A stretch of DNA of 64,000 nucleotides from the NCBI RefSeq assembly GCF_005938625.1, contig NZ_VCNJ01000008.1, positions 62,001 to 126,000 of the forward strand. The letters run 5' to 3'. Under the pieces are notes generated by a model. The model was not told where the DNA came from and did not search any database. It saw only the letters and a program-made list of their open reading frames with translations. The position numbers and the translations under genes were made by a program. Source of the stretch: Pseudomonas fluorescens (GTDB taxonomy: Bacteria; Pseudomonadota; Gammaproteobacteria; Pseudomonadales; Pseudomonadaceae). Positions 35,481 through 44,536 of the stretch are shown here, one piece after another (within the stretch, counting starts at the first letter, position 1; each line of letters begins with the position of its first letter).

Positions 35481-36311
35481 TCATCCCTGTTTAATGGCAT
35501 CGGACGTAAAACCCTCGATTAGAAGCCGCTTGACCAGATCGGCGAATACCTGGTGGGGAGCTAAAGCAAATAACAGCATTTCGATTTTACAGTGTTGATC
35601 CCTTTCCAATTGGAGGTAGTCGCCGATCTGCGCCACCAACCGTACATACTCTCGATAGGCTGATCTCACCGGGATGTGAAACTGAGGTCGTATTTCCTTA
35701 CCCACATGCGCGCTGAGCAAGATGCTCGAATCCAACGCCCCAGAGCGCAGGTTCGACAAGAGGAACAGGCTTTCCAGATTAATCAGTGACAAACGGGCTC
35801 CTCGACCGACGGGCATTGGTAAAAACGCCTCGGTATCACCGTTCATGTAATTGATTGCATTGATGGAGAATGCGACCCGGGAATCGTAGATCGGCGCCCA
35901 GTCATACAGACATGAGACAACCTTTGACCATGAGCTCACACCGGTCAGTGAGATGTCATCCATCTTCTCCGGCCCCTTATCAAGGCTACAGCGGGCTTTA
36001 ATCACCCATTCAGACAGCTTTACGCTGGGGGTAATCCCGCCCCACTCACCCACCAGAAAACGTGCGGCATCCAATCCTTCTTTGCTCTTCGGATCTGCCA
36101 GCATTGGACGCAAACACGCCTTCATTTTCAGGGTCTTTTCATAGGCACTGCCGATCTCCGAAAAGTCCTGTTGAGTAAGGTCGCTAATTTTTTGGCAATT
36201 GATCGGCCACTGATAATACTCATCCACATTACCGATGCTTGGGCTCAAGTAGTCACCCAACGTCCGCGCCATCTTTCTTATCGATGTTGCTTGCCCTTTT
36301 TTTATCGACAT
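35481..36311 (-). CDS. Unrecognised protein, partner of the MBL-fold gene
   Basis: About 276 residues, mostly helical, with no signal peptide or membrane segment. I do not recognise the family. A distinctive block, SSWSKVVSCLYDWAPIYDSR followed by VAF, lies near the middle (about residue 130), and the C-terminal 70 residues are rich in Leu and charged positions. The start is uncertain: ATG 36311 abuts an AAGGA, a GTG at 36326 lacks a ribosome site, and ATG at MARTLGD is another option. It is the first gene of the two-gene unit, divergent from the metallopeptidase gene, and shares the unit's lower GC content. Confidence 0.65.
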   Translation of the reverse strand: MSIKKGQATSIRKMARTLGDYLSPSIGNVDEYYQWPINCQKISDLTQQDFSEIGSAYEKTLKMKACLRPMLADPKSKEGLDAARFLVGEWGGITPSVKLSEWVIKARCSLDKGPEKMDDISLTGVSSWSKVVSCLYDWAPIYDSRVAFSINAINYMNGDTEAFLPMPVGRGARLSLINLESLFLLSNLRSGALDSSILLSAHVGKEIRPQFHIPVRSAYREYVRLVAQIGDYLQLERDQHCKIEMLLFALAPHQVFADLVKRLLIEGFTSDAIKQG

Positions 36312-36419
36312 TCCTTGTATGCTCACTGTCTGAATTCAAAACCTTGCCGGACGATCGGACTGGCGCCAGCATCACACACCAGCAACACTCATCACCACGA
36401 TCAGACAGAGGATTCCCAC

Positions 36420-37310
36420 ATGTTATGGAAAAAAGGCCGACGCAGTGACAACGTCGTCGACGCCCGTGGCGATGACATGGGCGGTGGTGGCGGTGGCATG
36501 CGCTTCGGTGGCGGCAAGGGCCTGAGCCTCGGTGCGATCCTGCTGATCGTCGGCATCGGCTGGATCACCGGGCAGGATCCGCTGCAGATCCTCGGTCAGC
36601 TCGCCGGGCAATCCACACAACAATCGGCGCCGACCTCGCAAACCCGTCAGGCCCCGCCGGCCAACGATGAACAGGCCGAATTCGTCCGCTCGATCCTCGG
36701 CGATACCGAAGACACCTGGGGCGCGATTTTCCAGCAGGCTGGCCGCCAATATAAAGATCCGACCTTGGTGCTGTTCAGCAATCGGGTCAATTCCGCCTGC
36801 GGTCTTGCGACCTCGGCCACCGGCCCGTTTTACTGCCCGGCGGATCAGAAGGTCTACCTGGACATGGCGTTCTTTCAGGAAATGTCGCAACGCTTCAAGG
36901 CTGCCGGCGATTTCGCTCAGGCCTACGTGATCGCTCACGAAGTCGGACACCATGTGCAGACGCTTCTTGGCGTCTCGGCGAAAATTCAGACAGCCCGCCA
37001 GCAAGGTCGGCAGATGGAAGGCGACGGCGGTTTGCTGGTGCGTCAGGAATTGCAGGCCGACTGCCTCGCCGGCGTCTGGGCCTACAGCGCACAGAAGCGC
37101 TTGAACTGGCTGGAACCGGGCGACATCGAAGAAGCCTTGAACGCAGCCAACGCCATCGGTGATGATCGCCTGCAACAACAGGGTCAGGGCCGTGTGGTGC
37201 CGGACTCGTTTACCCACGGTACGTCGGCGCAAAGGGTGCGCTGGTTCAAAACCGGATTCGCACAGGGCCAGGTCGGCCAGTGCGACACCTTCGCGGCGAA
37301 AAACCTGTAA
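36420..37310 (+). CDS. ypfJ: Neutral zinc metallopeptidase, YpfJ family
   Basis: A 296-residue membrane-anchored protein. A Gly-rich basic N-terminus precedes one transmembrane helix (LSLGAILLIVGIGWITG, about residues 35-52), a Gln/Thr-rich linker, then the peptidase domain with the HEVGHH zinc motif near residue 178 and the QELQADCLAGVWA helix carrying the third ligand. AGAGGA precedes the ATG at 36420. The alpha/beta hydrolase gene begins at the very next base after its stop. Confidence 0.9.
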   Translation: MLWKKGRRSDNVVDARGDDMGGGGGGMRFGGGKGLSLGAILLIVGIGWITGQDPLQILGQLAGQSTQQSAPTSQTRQAPPANDEQAEFVRSILGDTEDTWGAIFQQAGRQYKDPTLVLFSNRVNSACGLATSATGPFYCPADQKVYLDMAFFQEMSQRFKAAGDFAQAYVIAHEVGHHVQTLLGVSAKIQTARQQGRQMEGDGGLLVRQELQADCLAGVWAYSAQKRLNWLEPGDIEEALNAANAIGDDRLQQQGQGRVVPDSFTHGTSAQRVRWFKTGFAQGQVGQCDTFAAKNL

Positions 37311-38261
37311 ATGCATAAATGGCTTTTGGCGTTACTGATTGTTGGCAGCACCGCGCAAGCGGCCGGTGTCGATGCAATCAGCCCCGGTCGTTTGCAACTC
37401 AAGGCCGGGGAAATGGCGGTGGGCATTGGTCCTGCGCCGGAGAAGATCGAGCGCGTGCTGATCGTCATTCATGGCCGTTTGCGCAACTCGGAAACCTATC
37501 GCAAAAGCGCCGAGAGCGCCGCCGAACTGGCAGGACAAAGCGCTCACACGCTGGTGATTGCGCCGCAGTTCCTCAATGAAAGCGATGTGGCCTTATATTC
37601 GCTGCCGCCGACACTGCTGCGCTGGCAAGGCAACGAATGGATGGGCGGCGGCTTATCCACAGGGCCGAATCCGTTGAGTTCATATGCCGCGCTCGATGAG
37701 ATCGTCGGACGGATCAGCGACCGCAAACAGTTTCCGGACGTGAAGCAGATCGTGATCTTCGGCCACTCCGGCGGCGGCCAGGTGGTGCAGCGCTATGCCC
37801 TGCTCGCCAAGGAACAGCCTGCGCTGAAAGCCAACGGCATTCGCTTGCGCTATGTCGTGGCCAATCCGTCTTCTTATGCCTACTTCAATGAACAACGGCC
37901 GGTGGCGTTCGATCACGCCAAATGCGCGGGTTTCAATCGCTGGAAGTACGGTCTGTCAGACATGCCGGTGTACGCCGGTGGGCAAACGCCGTTGCAGCTT
38001 GAGAGCAGTTACGTCAAACGCGAGGTGATTTATCTGCTTGGACAGCAGGACGTCGATCCCAAGCATCCTGCGTTGGACAAGCGTTGCGAAGCCGAGGCGC
38101 AAGGGGCGTATCGCCTGGAGCGTGGCAAACTTTACTTCGGCTATTTGCTGCGTCGGCACCCGGAAGGGGTGAATCAGCGGCTGGTGGAAGTGCCCGGAGT
38201 TGGGCATAACGGCGATGGGATGCTGACCTCGCCGGAGGGGCAGAAGGCGTTGTTCGAATAA
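37311..38261 (+). CDS. Exported alpha/beta hydrolase
   Basis: A 316-residue protein with a short signal peptide (MHKWLLALLIVGSTAQA) and an alpha/beta-hydrolase fold. The nucleophile elbow FGHSGGGQ (Ser near residue 152) and a C-terminal VGHNGDGM with the candidate catalytic His are visible; IHGRLRNSETY near residue 55 may form the oxyanion hole. It starts directly after the ypfJ stop, so the two are cotranscribed. The substrate is unknown. Confidence 0.8.
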   Translation: MHKWLLALLIVGSTAQAAGVDAISPGRLQLKAGEMAVGIGPAPEKIERVLIVIHGRLRNSETYRKSAESAAELAGQSAHTLVIAPQFLNESDVALYSLPPTLLRWQGNEWMGGGLSTGPNPLSSYAALDEIVGRISDRKQFPDVKQIVIFGHSGGGQVVQRYALLAKEQPALKANGIRLRYVVANPSSYAYFNEQRPVAFDHAKCAGFNRWKYGLSDMPVYAGGQTPLQLESSYVKREVIYLLGQQDVDPKHPALDKRCEAEAQGAYRLERGKLYFGYLLRRHPEGVNQRLVEVPGVGHNGDGMLTSPEGQKALFE

Positions 38262-38283
38262 GTTTTGTGCTGATTGATCTGAC

Positions 38284-38353
38284 GCCATCGCGAGCAGGCT
38301 CACTCCTACAGGGGAACGCATTCCAATTGTAGGAGTGAGCCTGCTCGCGATGA
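38284..38353. repeat. Paired REP element, AGGAGTGAGC type, short spacer
   Basis: Two inverted units with core AGGAGTGAGCCTGCTCGCGA are separated by only about 20 bases, between convergent genes. Confidence 0.85.
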
Positions 38354-38376
38354 GGCCCGCTAAAGCGGCCAAGATT

Positions 38377-38970
38377 TCAGGCCAGAAGCATTCGCCGCAA
38401 CTCGACACAATCCTTCGCATGCCAATCGGTCAGCTCGGGCCACGGGTTATCCGGCAGATTCACCAACACCGTGCGCGCCCCCGCCGCTCGCCCGCAATCA
38501 AGATCAAAGCGGTAATCACCGACCATCACCATCTCGCTCGCCGGTACTTCCCAAGCGTCTGCCAGCTTCAGCAAACCACCCGGATGCGGCTTCGGCGGTG
38601 CTTCATCACGGCCCAATACATCTTCCACTGCGAAGCAGTCAGCCAGACCAATGGCTTCCAGCGTTACATGCGCCAACTCCCGCGCGTTGCGGGTGAGGAT
38701 GCCGAGGCGATAACCACGCGCATGCAGATCACGCACCAGCTCTACCGCCCCGTTGGCCGGGGTCGAACCCAGCGCCAGATCGCGCTCGTGCTCCAGCAAC
38801 CAGGCATGTTTGGCCGCCGCCTCATCCGCCGGCAATGCCGCAAGATGAGTAAGGATGTCGTCTTGCGGCGGAATCGCCAGCGCCACGCGAATCGCTGCAA
38901 AATCATGCACGGCGACGGTCAGCGTGCCGTCCATGTCGAACACCCAGTGCTTCACCTCTTTCAGGCTCAT
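38377..38970 (-). CDS. HAD-superfamily hydrolase, phosphoglycolate-phosphatase-like
   Basis: A 197-residue HAD phosphatase. Motif I is VFDMDGTLT (nucleophile Asp near residue 11), motif II is ILTRNARE, the Lys motif is PPKPHP and motif IV is MVGDYRFDLDCG. The cap is small and helical. Its ATG overlaps the tesB stop by 4 bases (ATGA), so it is the second gene of a tesB operon. The substrate is not deducible. Confidence 0.85.
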   Translation of the reverse strand: MSLKEVKHWVFDMDGTLTVAVHDFAAIRVALAIPPQDDILTHLAALPADEAAAKHAWLLEHERDLALGSTPANGAVELVRDLHARGYRLGILTRNARELAHVTLEAIGLADCFAVEDVLGRDEAPPKPHPGGLLKLADAWEVPASEMVMVGDYRFDLDCGRAAGARTVLVNLPDNPWPELTDWHAKDCVELRRMLLA

Positions 38971-39836
38971 GCCCAATCCTTGCGATGACGGATCAAGCCT
39001 TCCTGCGTCACCGACGCGACCAGTTGACCGGCGCGGTTGTACACGCTGCCACGGGAGAAGCCACGGGAATTGCCGGCCCACGGACTGTCCATTGCGTAGA
39101 GCAACCAGTCATCGGCGCGCAAATCGTTGTGGAACCACAGCGCGTGATCGAGGCTGGCGACCTGCATGTCTTTCTGCCAGACCGACTTGCCGTGGGGCAG
39201 CATCGAGGTGGTCAGCAAACCGAAGTCCGAAGCGTAGGCCAGCAGGTATTTGTGCAGCGCCGGGATGTCGGCCAAAGCGCCGTCGGCGCGGAACCATACG
39301 TATTTCACCGGATCCGCCGGTTGCGGGTTGTACGGGTCTTTTTCAGTGACAGGGCGTACTTCGATCGGTTTCGGGCACAGCAGTTTTTCCCGCATGTGTT
39401 CCGGAATCAGGTGCGCGCGTTGCTGAGTCAATTCCAGCTCCGACGGCAGGTTTTCCGGGCCGACCACAACGGGCATCTGACTCTGGTGCTCGAAACCTGC
39501 CTCGTCGTATTGAAACGATGCGCTGCAGGTGAAGATCGGATGACCCTTCTGAATCGCCGTGACCCGACGAGTGCTGAAACTGCCGCCATCACGCACGCGA
39601 TCAACCGAATAAACCACCGGCAACTTGGCATCGCCCGGACGCAGGAAATAGCCGTGCATCGAGTGCACATGACGCGCCTCATCAACCGTCTGACTAGCCG
39701 CCGACAGCGACTGACCGAGCACCTGGCCACCGAACAACTGACGGAAACCCAGATCCTGGCTACGGCCACGGAACAGGTTTTCTTCGATCGGTTCCAGGGT
39801 CAGCAAGTCGACCAGATCTTCCAACACTTGGCTCAT
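38967..39836 (-). CDS. tesB: Acyl-CoA thioesterase II
   Basis: A 289-residue double-hotdog thioesterase hydrolysing medium and long acyl-CoAs. Family blocks are intact: the N-terminal LEPIEENLFRGRSQ, FGGQVLGQSLSAA, HSMHGYFLRPGD, the C-terminal ASLDHALWFH with the catalytic Asp, and SRGFSRGSVYN. GGAG precedes the ATG. It is the first gene of a two-gene unit with the HAD hydrolase. Confidence 0.95.
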   Translation of the reverse strand: MSQVLEDLVDLLTLEPIEENLFRGRSQDLGFRQLFGGQVLGQSLSAASQTVDEARHVHSMHGYFLRPGDAKLPVVYSVDRVRDGGSFSTRRVTAIQKGHPIFTCSASFQYDEAGFEHQSQMPVVVGPENLPSELELTQQRAHLIPEHMREKLLCPKPIEVRPVTEKDPYNPQPADPVKYVWFRADGALADIPALHKYLLAYASDFGLLTTSMLPHGKSVWQKDMQVASLDHALWFHNDLRADDWLLYAMDSPWAGNSRGFSRGSVYNRAGQLVASVTQEGLIRHRKDWA

Positions 39837-39945
39837 TCAGACTCTCCTCACACAAAGCTATGCCGCGCAGTCTTGGCTGCGGCGGCCGATTCAGATTCTG
39901 GCGCGGGCCAATGATATGGCGGCCATTGTAAACGTCCGTGTCGGC

Positions 39946-40515
39946 TTATCCATGCAAGGTTTGCAGCCATTGTTCGCGGGTGATGCGGTAGAGCACATGC
40001 CGGCGCAATGGATGATCGACGGCAAGCTTGGGGTGATCGAAATCATCTTCCGGGGCGTGATGCATGCCGATCGCCTGCATGACTTTCTCCGACGGCAGAT
40101 TGGATTGCGCGGTGAAGGAGACGATTTCCTTCAGCGTCAATCGATCAAAGCCGCAACGCAGAGCGGTCCACGCCGCCTCACTGGCGTAGCCCAGCCCCCA
40201 ATGTTCCTTGGCCAGGCGCCAGCCGATTTCCACTGCTGGAGTGAACGGCGCATCAAAGCCGACCACGCCGAGCCCGGTGAAACCGATGAATTCTCCGCTG
40301 TCCTTGCGCTCCAGTGCCCAAAGGCCAAAACCGTGCTCGGCAAAATGCCCGCGCACGCGGCCGATCATTGAGGCGCTTTCCAGTCGGCTCAACGCTGCCG
40401 GGAAGTAGCGCATCACCTGAGGATCGGCGCACATCGCTGCAAATGCTGGCAAATCCTCGTCCTGCCACTGACGCATCAGCAGGCGTGCGCTTTCGAGTTC
40501 CAGTATCGGCTCCAT
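39946..40515 (-). CDS. GNAT acetyltransferase, RimJ/RimL type
   Basis: A 189-residue N-acetyltransferase. Blocks include ESARLLMRQWQDEDL at the N-terminus, IGFTGLGVV, EIGWRLAKEHWGLGYASEAAW split as EIGWRLAKEHWG and LGYASEAA (the acetyl-CoA loop) and FTAQSNLPSEKVMQAIGM. ATG 40515 is used since the upstream extension to 40599 is not conserved. It is divergent from the deacetylase-family gene. The substrate is unknown. Confidence 0.85.
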   Translation of the reverse strand: MEPILELESARLLMRQWQDEDLPAFAAMCADPQVMRYFPAALSRLESASMIGRVRGHFAEHGFGLWALERKDSGEFIGFTGLGVVGFDAPFTPAVEIGWRLAKEHWGLGYASEAAWTALRCGFDRLTLKEIVSFTAQSNLPSEKVMQAIGMHHAPEDDFDHPKLAVDHPLRRHVLYRITREQWLQTLHG

Positions 40516-40597
40516 CGTGCCCCTCCGTTTCCATGCCGCAAGTCTACATCGCTGGTAGGATCCTTCACTCTTTCCTACGTTCCTACACGAAATCGCC

Positions 40598-41518
40598 ATG
40601 CCACTGCCGCTGATCTACCACGAAGACTACAGCCCGGAGTTTCCGGCAAATCACCGCTTCCCGATGGACAAGTTTCGCCTGCTGCGTGATCACTTGGTCG
40701 ACAGCGGTCTGACCCGCGATGCCGACCTGCTGCGCCCGGAGATCTGCCCCAACGACATCCTCGCCCTCGCCCATGACCGTGCGTATATCGAACGCTACAT
40801 GAGCGGCGAGTTGTCCCGCGAAGACCAGCGGCGTCTCGGCCTGCCATGGAACGAAGCCTTGGCGCGGCGCACGGTGCGCGCGGTCGGCGGTTCGATTCTG
40901 GCGGCGGAAAAAGCCCTGGAGCATGGACTGGCCTGTCACTTGGCGGGCGGCACTCATCACGCGCACTACGACTATCCGGCAGGCTTCTGCATCTTCAATG
41001 ACCTGGCGATCATCAGCCATTACCTGCTGCAAAGCGGTCGCGTGAATCGCGTGCTGATCTTCGATTGCGATGTACATCAGGGCGACGGCACCGCACGAAT
41101 CCTGCATGACACGCCGGAGGCGATTACCGTTTCCCTGCACTGCGAGAAGAATTTTCCTGCACGCAAAGCCGAAAGTGACTGGGACATTCCGCTGCCCAAA
41201 GGCATGGGCGATGCTGACTACTTGAAAGTCGTGGATGACACGCTCAATTATTTGCTGCCGCTGTATCAACCGGATCTGGTGCTGTACGACGCCGGAGTGG
41301 ACGTGCACAAGGACGATGCCCTCGGTTATTTGCAACTGACCGACGAAGGCGTTGCCGCACGCGATGAAAGCGTGATGCGCCATTGCCTGGGCCGCGACAT
41401 ACCGGTGATGGGCGTAATCGGCGGCGGCTACAGCAAGGATCGCCACGCCCTCGCCCGCCGCCACGGCATCCTCCATCACAGTGCGCAACGGGTCTGGCAG
41501 TCACACGGTTGTCATTGA
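40598..41518 (+). CDS. Histone-deacetylase-family enzyme
   Basis: A 306-residue zinc amidohydrolase of the HDAC/AcuC superfamily. The active-site His pair is in GGTHHAHYDYPAGFCIFND, zinc ligands Asp and His are in FDCDVHQGDGT (about residues 153-163), and a third Asp in YDAGVDVHKDD; GGGYS is near the end. Bacterial members deacetylate small molecules, polyamines or proteins; this one most resembles the short class IV-like group. Confidence 0.9.
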   Translation: MPLPLIYHEDYSPEFPANHRFPMDKFRLLRDHLVDSGLTRDADLLRPEICPNDILALAHDRAYIERYMSGELSREDQRRLGLPWNEALARRTVRAVGGSILAAEKALEHGLACHLAGGTHHAHYDYPAGFCIFNDLAIISHYLLQSGRVNRVLIFDCDVHQGDGTARILHDTPEAITVSLHCEKNFPARKAESDWDIPLPKGMGDADYLKVVDDTLNYLLPLYQPDLVLYDAGVDVHKDDALGYLQLTDEGVAARDESVMRHCLGRDIPVMGVIGGGYSKDRHALARRHGILHHSAQRVWQSHGCH

Positions 41519-41651
41519 GCTGTGCTGCGTTACCCACAATCGCTGTGGAACTGCCTGTGGATAACCTGCGTGAAAGGGCCTACAGCCCATAATGGCCGAG
41601 GCTCACAGCGTACTGACTATTTTTTAACCAGGTACTGAATCAAACGAAAAT

Positions 41652-41747
41652 CCCCCTGTGGGAGCGAGCTTGCTCGCGAAGGCGTCGGTGCACTCAACAT
41701 TTAATTGACTGACCCACCGCTTTCGCGAGCAGGCTCGCTCCCACAAG
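41652..41747. repeat. Paired REP element, GGGAGCGAGC type
   Basis: Inverted units lie in the 294-base gap before the flavoprotein gene. The rest of the gap shows no other feature. Confidence 0.85.
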
Positions 41748-41812
41748 GATCTCCCACACTGGTTTGCGCTGTTAGAATGCCCGGCTTATCCCGCCATACC
41801 GCAGCGCACGCC

Positions 41813-43051
41813 ATGACCCAGAACTCCGCCTCCTCCCCCGCTCACGTCGCCATCTTCGGCGGTGGCCCTGCCGGCCTGATGGCCGCTGAAGTGCTGAGCC
41901 AGGCCGGAATCCGCGTCGACCTGTACGACGGCATGCCCTCGGTGGGCCGCAAATTCCTGCTGGCTGGCGTTGGCGGGATGAACATCACCCACTCCGAAGC
42001 GTACCCGGCGTTCCTCTCGCGCTACGCCGAACGCGCACCGCAAATCGCCCCGTTGTTGCGCGGCTTCGACGCCGATGCGTTGTGCACATGGATTCACGAT
42101 CTGGGCATCGAAACCTTTATCGGCAGCTCCGGCCGCGTATTCCCTACCGACATGAAAGCCGCGCCGCTACTTCGCGCCTGGCTCAAGCGTCTGCGCGACA
42201 GCGGCGTAGTTATCCACACACGCCATCGCTGGCTCGGCTGGGATGAACACGGTGCGCTGCGCATCGACAGCCCGGAAGGTGAAATCACCGTCAAACCCGA
42301 CGCCACCCTGCTCGCCCTCGGCGGCGGCAGTTGGTCGCGCCTCGGTTCCGACGGCGCGTGGATGCTACCGCTGGAACAACGCGGTGTAGGACTGGCGCCG
42401 TTGCAACCAAGTAATTGCGGCTTCGAGGTGCAGGCCTGGAGCGAATTGATGGTCAGCAAATTCGCCGGCGCGCCGCTGAAAAATATCGCCATTGGTTTGA
42501 ACGATGACATTCCGCGCTTGGGTGAATGCGTGATCACCGCGACCGGGATTGAAGGCAGTCTGATTTACGCGCTGTCAGCGCCGATTCGTGAGGCGATCAA
42601 TCAGTATGGCGCGGCGGTTGTTCACATCGACCTGCTGCCCGGCCGGCCTGTGGATAAATTGCAGGCAGCGTTGAGCAAGCCAAGGGGGTCGCGCTCGATG
42701 GCCAAGCATCTGCACAGTCAGGTCGGCATTGATGGGGTGAAAGCGGCGTTGTTACGGGAACTCACTGATGCGGCGACCTTCGCTGATCCGGCGTTATTGG
42801 CGCGAGCGATCAAGGCGCTACCGCTGACGTTGGTCAAAACGCGGCCGCTGGACGAAGCAATCAGCAGTGCCGGTGGCGTGACGTTCGAGGCGATGGATGA
42901 GCGCTTGATGCTCAAGGCGTTGCCGGGGGTGTTCTGCGCGGGGGAGATGCTGGATTGGGAAGCACCGACGGGCGGCTACCTGCTGACAGGCTGTTTCGCC
43001 AGCGGCCGGGCGGCAGGGTCGGGGATCCTACAGTGGCTCAAACACCCCTAA
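41813..43051 (+). CDS. NAD(P)/FAD-dependent oxidoreductase, YhiN/TIGR03862 family
   Basis: A 412-residue flavoprotein. The N-terminal dinucleotide fold IFGGGPAGLMAAEVLSQAG (about residues 13-31), SVGRKFLLAGVGGMNITHSE and the C-terminal FCAGEMLDWEAPTGGYLLTG match the HI0933/YhiN family of unknown reaction. ATG 41813 starts the conserved region; an in-frame start at 41705 would read through the REP. Product and partner are unknown. Confidence 0.85.
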   Translation: MTQNSASSPAHVAIFGGGPAGLMAAEVLSQAGIRVDLYDGMPSVGRKFLLAGVGGMNITHSEAYPAFLSRYAERAPQIAPLLRGFDADALCTWIHDLGIETFIGSSGRVFPTDMKAAPLLRAWLKRLRDSGVVIHTRHRWLGWDEHGALRIDSPEGEITVKPDATLLALGGGSWSRLGSDGAWMLPLEQRGVGLAPLQPSNCGFEVQAWSELMVSKFAGAPLKNIAIGLNDDIPRLGECVITATGIEGSLIYALSAPIREAINQYGAAVVHIDLLPGRPVDKLQAALSKPRGSRSMAKHLHSQVGIDGVKAALLRELTDAATFADPALLARAIKALPLTLVKTRPLDEAISSAGGVTFEAMDERLMLKALPGVFCAGEMLDWEAPTGGYLLTGCFASGRAAGSGILQWLKHP

Positions 43052-43052
43052 C

Positions 43053-43144
43053 CCTGTAGGAGCTGACGAGTGAAACGAGGCTGCGATCTTTTGATCTTCG
43101 GCAATCAAGATCAAAAGATCGCAGCGTGCCGCAGCTCCTACAGG
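43053..43144. repeat. Paired REP element, GCAGC variant
   Basis: Inverted units including GACGAGTGAAACGAGGCTGC on the left, the same variant as at 31124-31214 but inverted, between convergent genes. Confidence 0.8.
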
Positions 43145-43146
43145 AG

Positions 43147-44484
43147 TTACGGTTTACGCTTACGAGGGCCGGTGTTGAACACCGGTACTTTACGTACAGG
43201 CTTGATCGAAGGCTCCGGCGCCTGCGTCTCGCCGCTATCCACCCACTTGCCCAGATTACGCTTGCCACCACCACCGGAAGCTTTCGGCTTCTTCGGTTTC
43301 TTCGGCTTCTTGATCACCTGACCGCTGGCATCGGTGTCCGGCACGCGGTGCTCAGGTTCGAAATCCGGTTCGTTCTGACGATTCAACGTCTGCCGCGTCA
43401 GCATTTCAATTGCCGACAACATGTTCACTTCATCCGCGCAAACCAGCGAGATCGCCTCGCCCGTCGCGCCTGCACGACCGGTACGACCAATGCGATGGAT
43501 GTAGTCTTCAGCCACGATCGGCAAATCGAAGTTGATCACCAGCGGCAGATCTTCGATATCCAAGCCTCGCGCAGCAACGTCGGTGGCCACGAGAATCTGC
43601 ACTTCACTGAGTTTGAAACGATCCAGCGCACGCTGACGGGTCGCCTGCGGTTTGTCGCCGTGGATACCGTCGGCATTCACACCGAGGCCCTGAAGTTTTT
43701 CCACCAGCGCATCCACGCCGTTGCGGGTCTTGGCAAAGACCAGCACCTGCTTCCACTTGTTCTTGCGCATCAGGTGCACGAACAGTTCGGCCTTGCGCTT
43801 CTTGTCCACCGTTACGATCCACTGCTTGACGGTGTTGGCCGCGACGTTGCGCGGGCTGACTTCGACGGTCAGCGGATCGTTGAGCATCTGCCCGGCCAGC
43901 AGGCGGATATCATCGGAGAAGGTCGCGGAGAACAGCAGTGTCTGGCGCTTCTTCGGCAGCATGCGATAAATGTTCGCCAGTTCTTCGGAGAAGCCCAGGT
44001 CGAGCATGCGATCGGCTTCATCCAGCACCAGAGTCTGCAACTGATCGAGTTTCAGCGCGTTCTGGCGGAACAGGTCGATCAGGCGACCTGGCGTGGCGAC
44101 CAGCACATCGACGCCGCCGCGCAGCTTCATCATTTGTGGGTTGATGCTGACGCCGCCGTACACCGCGTATGTGCGCAGCGGCAGGTTTTCGGCGTATTGG
44201 CGCACGGCTTCGTGAACCTGTTCAGCCAGCTCGCGGGTCGGCACCAGAATCAGCGCACGCGCCGAGTTGGCAGCGACTTTCGGCCCTTCCATGGCCAGTA
44301 ACTGCAGCAGCGGCAAGGCGAAACCGGCGGTTTTGCCGGTACCGGTCTGGGCGGCGGCCATCAGGTCGCGACCGGCCAGAACGGCCGGGATGGCTTGCGC
44401 CTGCACCGGCGTCGGGGTCTGGTAGCCGAGCTTCTCGAGGGAGCGCAGCAAGGGTTCGATCAGGCCAAGGGTGGCGAAAGTCAT
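43147..44484 (-). CDS. rhlE: DEAD-box RNA helicase RhlE
   Basis: A 445-residue ATP-dependent RNA helicase. Motifs in order: the Q motif GYQTPTPVQAQAIP, AAQTGTGKT, PTRELAEQ, VLDEADRMLDLG, SAT, ATDVAARGLDI and HRIGRTGRAG. The C-terminal tail (about residues 375-445) is basic and Lys/Pro-rich, as in RhlE, for RNA binding. ATG 44484 (MTFATLGL) is the conserved start. RhlE proteins act in ribosome assembly and RNA turnover, often in the cold. Confidence 0.94.
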   Translation of the reverse strand: MTFATLGLIEPLLRSLEKLGYQTPTPVQAQAIPAVLAGRDLMAAAQTGTGKTAGFALPLLQLLAMEGPKVAANSARALILVPTRELAEQVHEAVRQYAENLPLRTYAVYGGVSINPQMMKLRGGVDVLVATPGRLIDLFRQNALKLDQLQTLVLDEADRMLDLGFSEELANIYRMLPKKRQTLLFSATFSDDIRLLAGQMLNDPLTVEVSPRNVAANTVKQWIVTVDKKRKAELFVHLMRKNKWKQVLVFAKTRNGVDALVEKLQGLGVNADGIHGDKPQATRQRALDRFKLSEVQILVATDVAARGLDIEDLPLVINFDLPIVAEDYIHRIGRTGRAGATGEAISLVCADEVNMLSAIEMLTRQTLNRQNEPDFEPEHRVPDTDASGQVIKKPKKPKKPKASGGGGKRNLGKWVDSGETQAPEPSIKPVRKVPVFNTGPRKRKP

Positions 44485-44536
44485 GGAAGTACCGTAGGAA
44501 AAAATGACGCAGGCATGCAATGTCGCGCAGTTTACC

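Noticed and set aside
41705..41812. N-terminal extension of the flavoprotein
   Set aside because: The extension reads through half of a REP element and lacks conservation; ATG 41813 begins the FAD-binding region.
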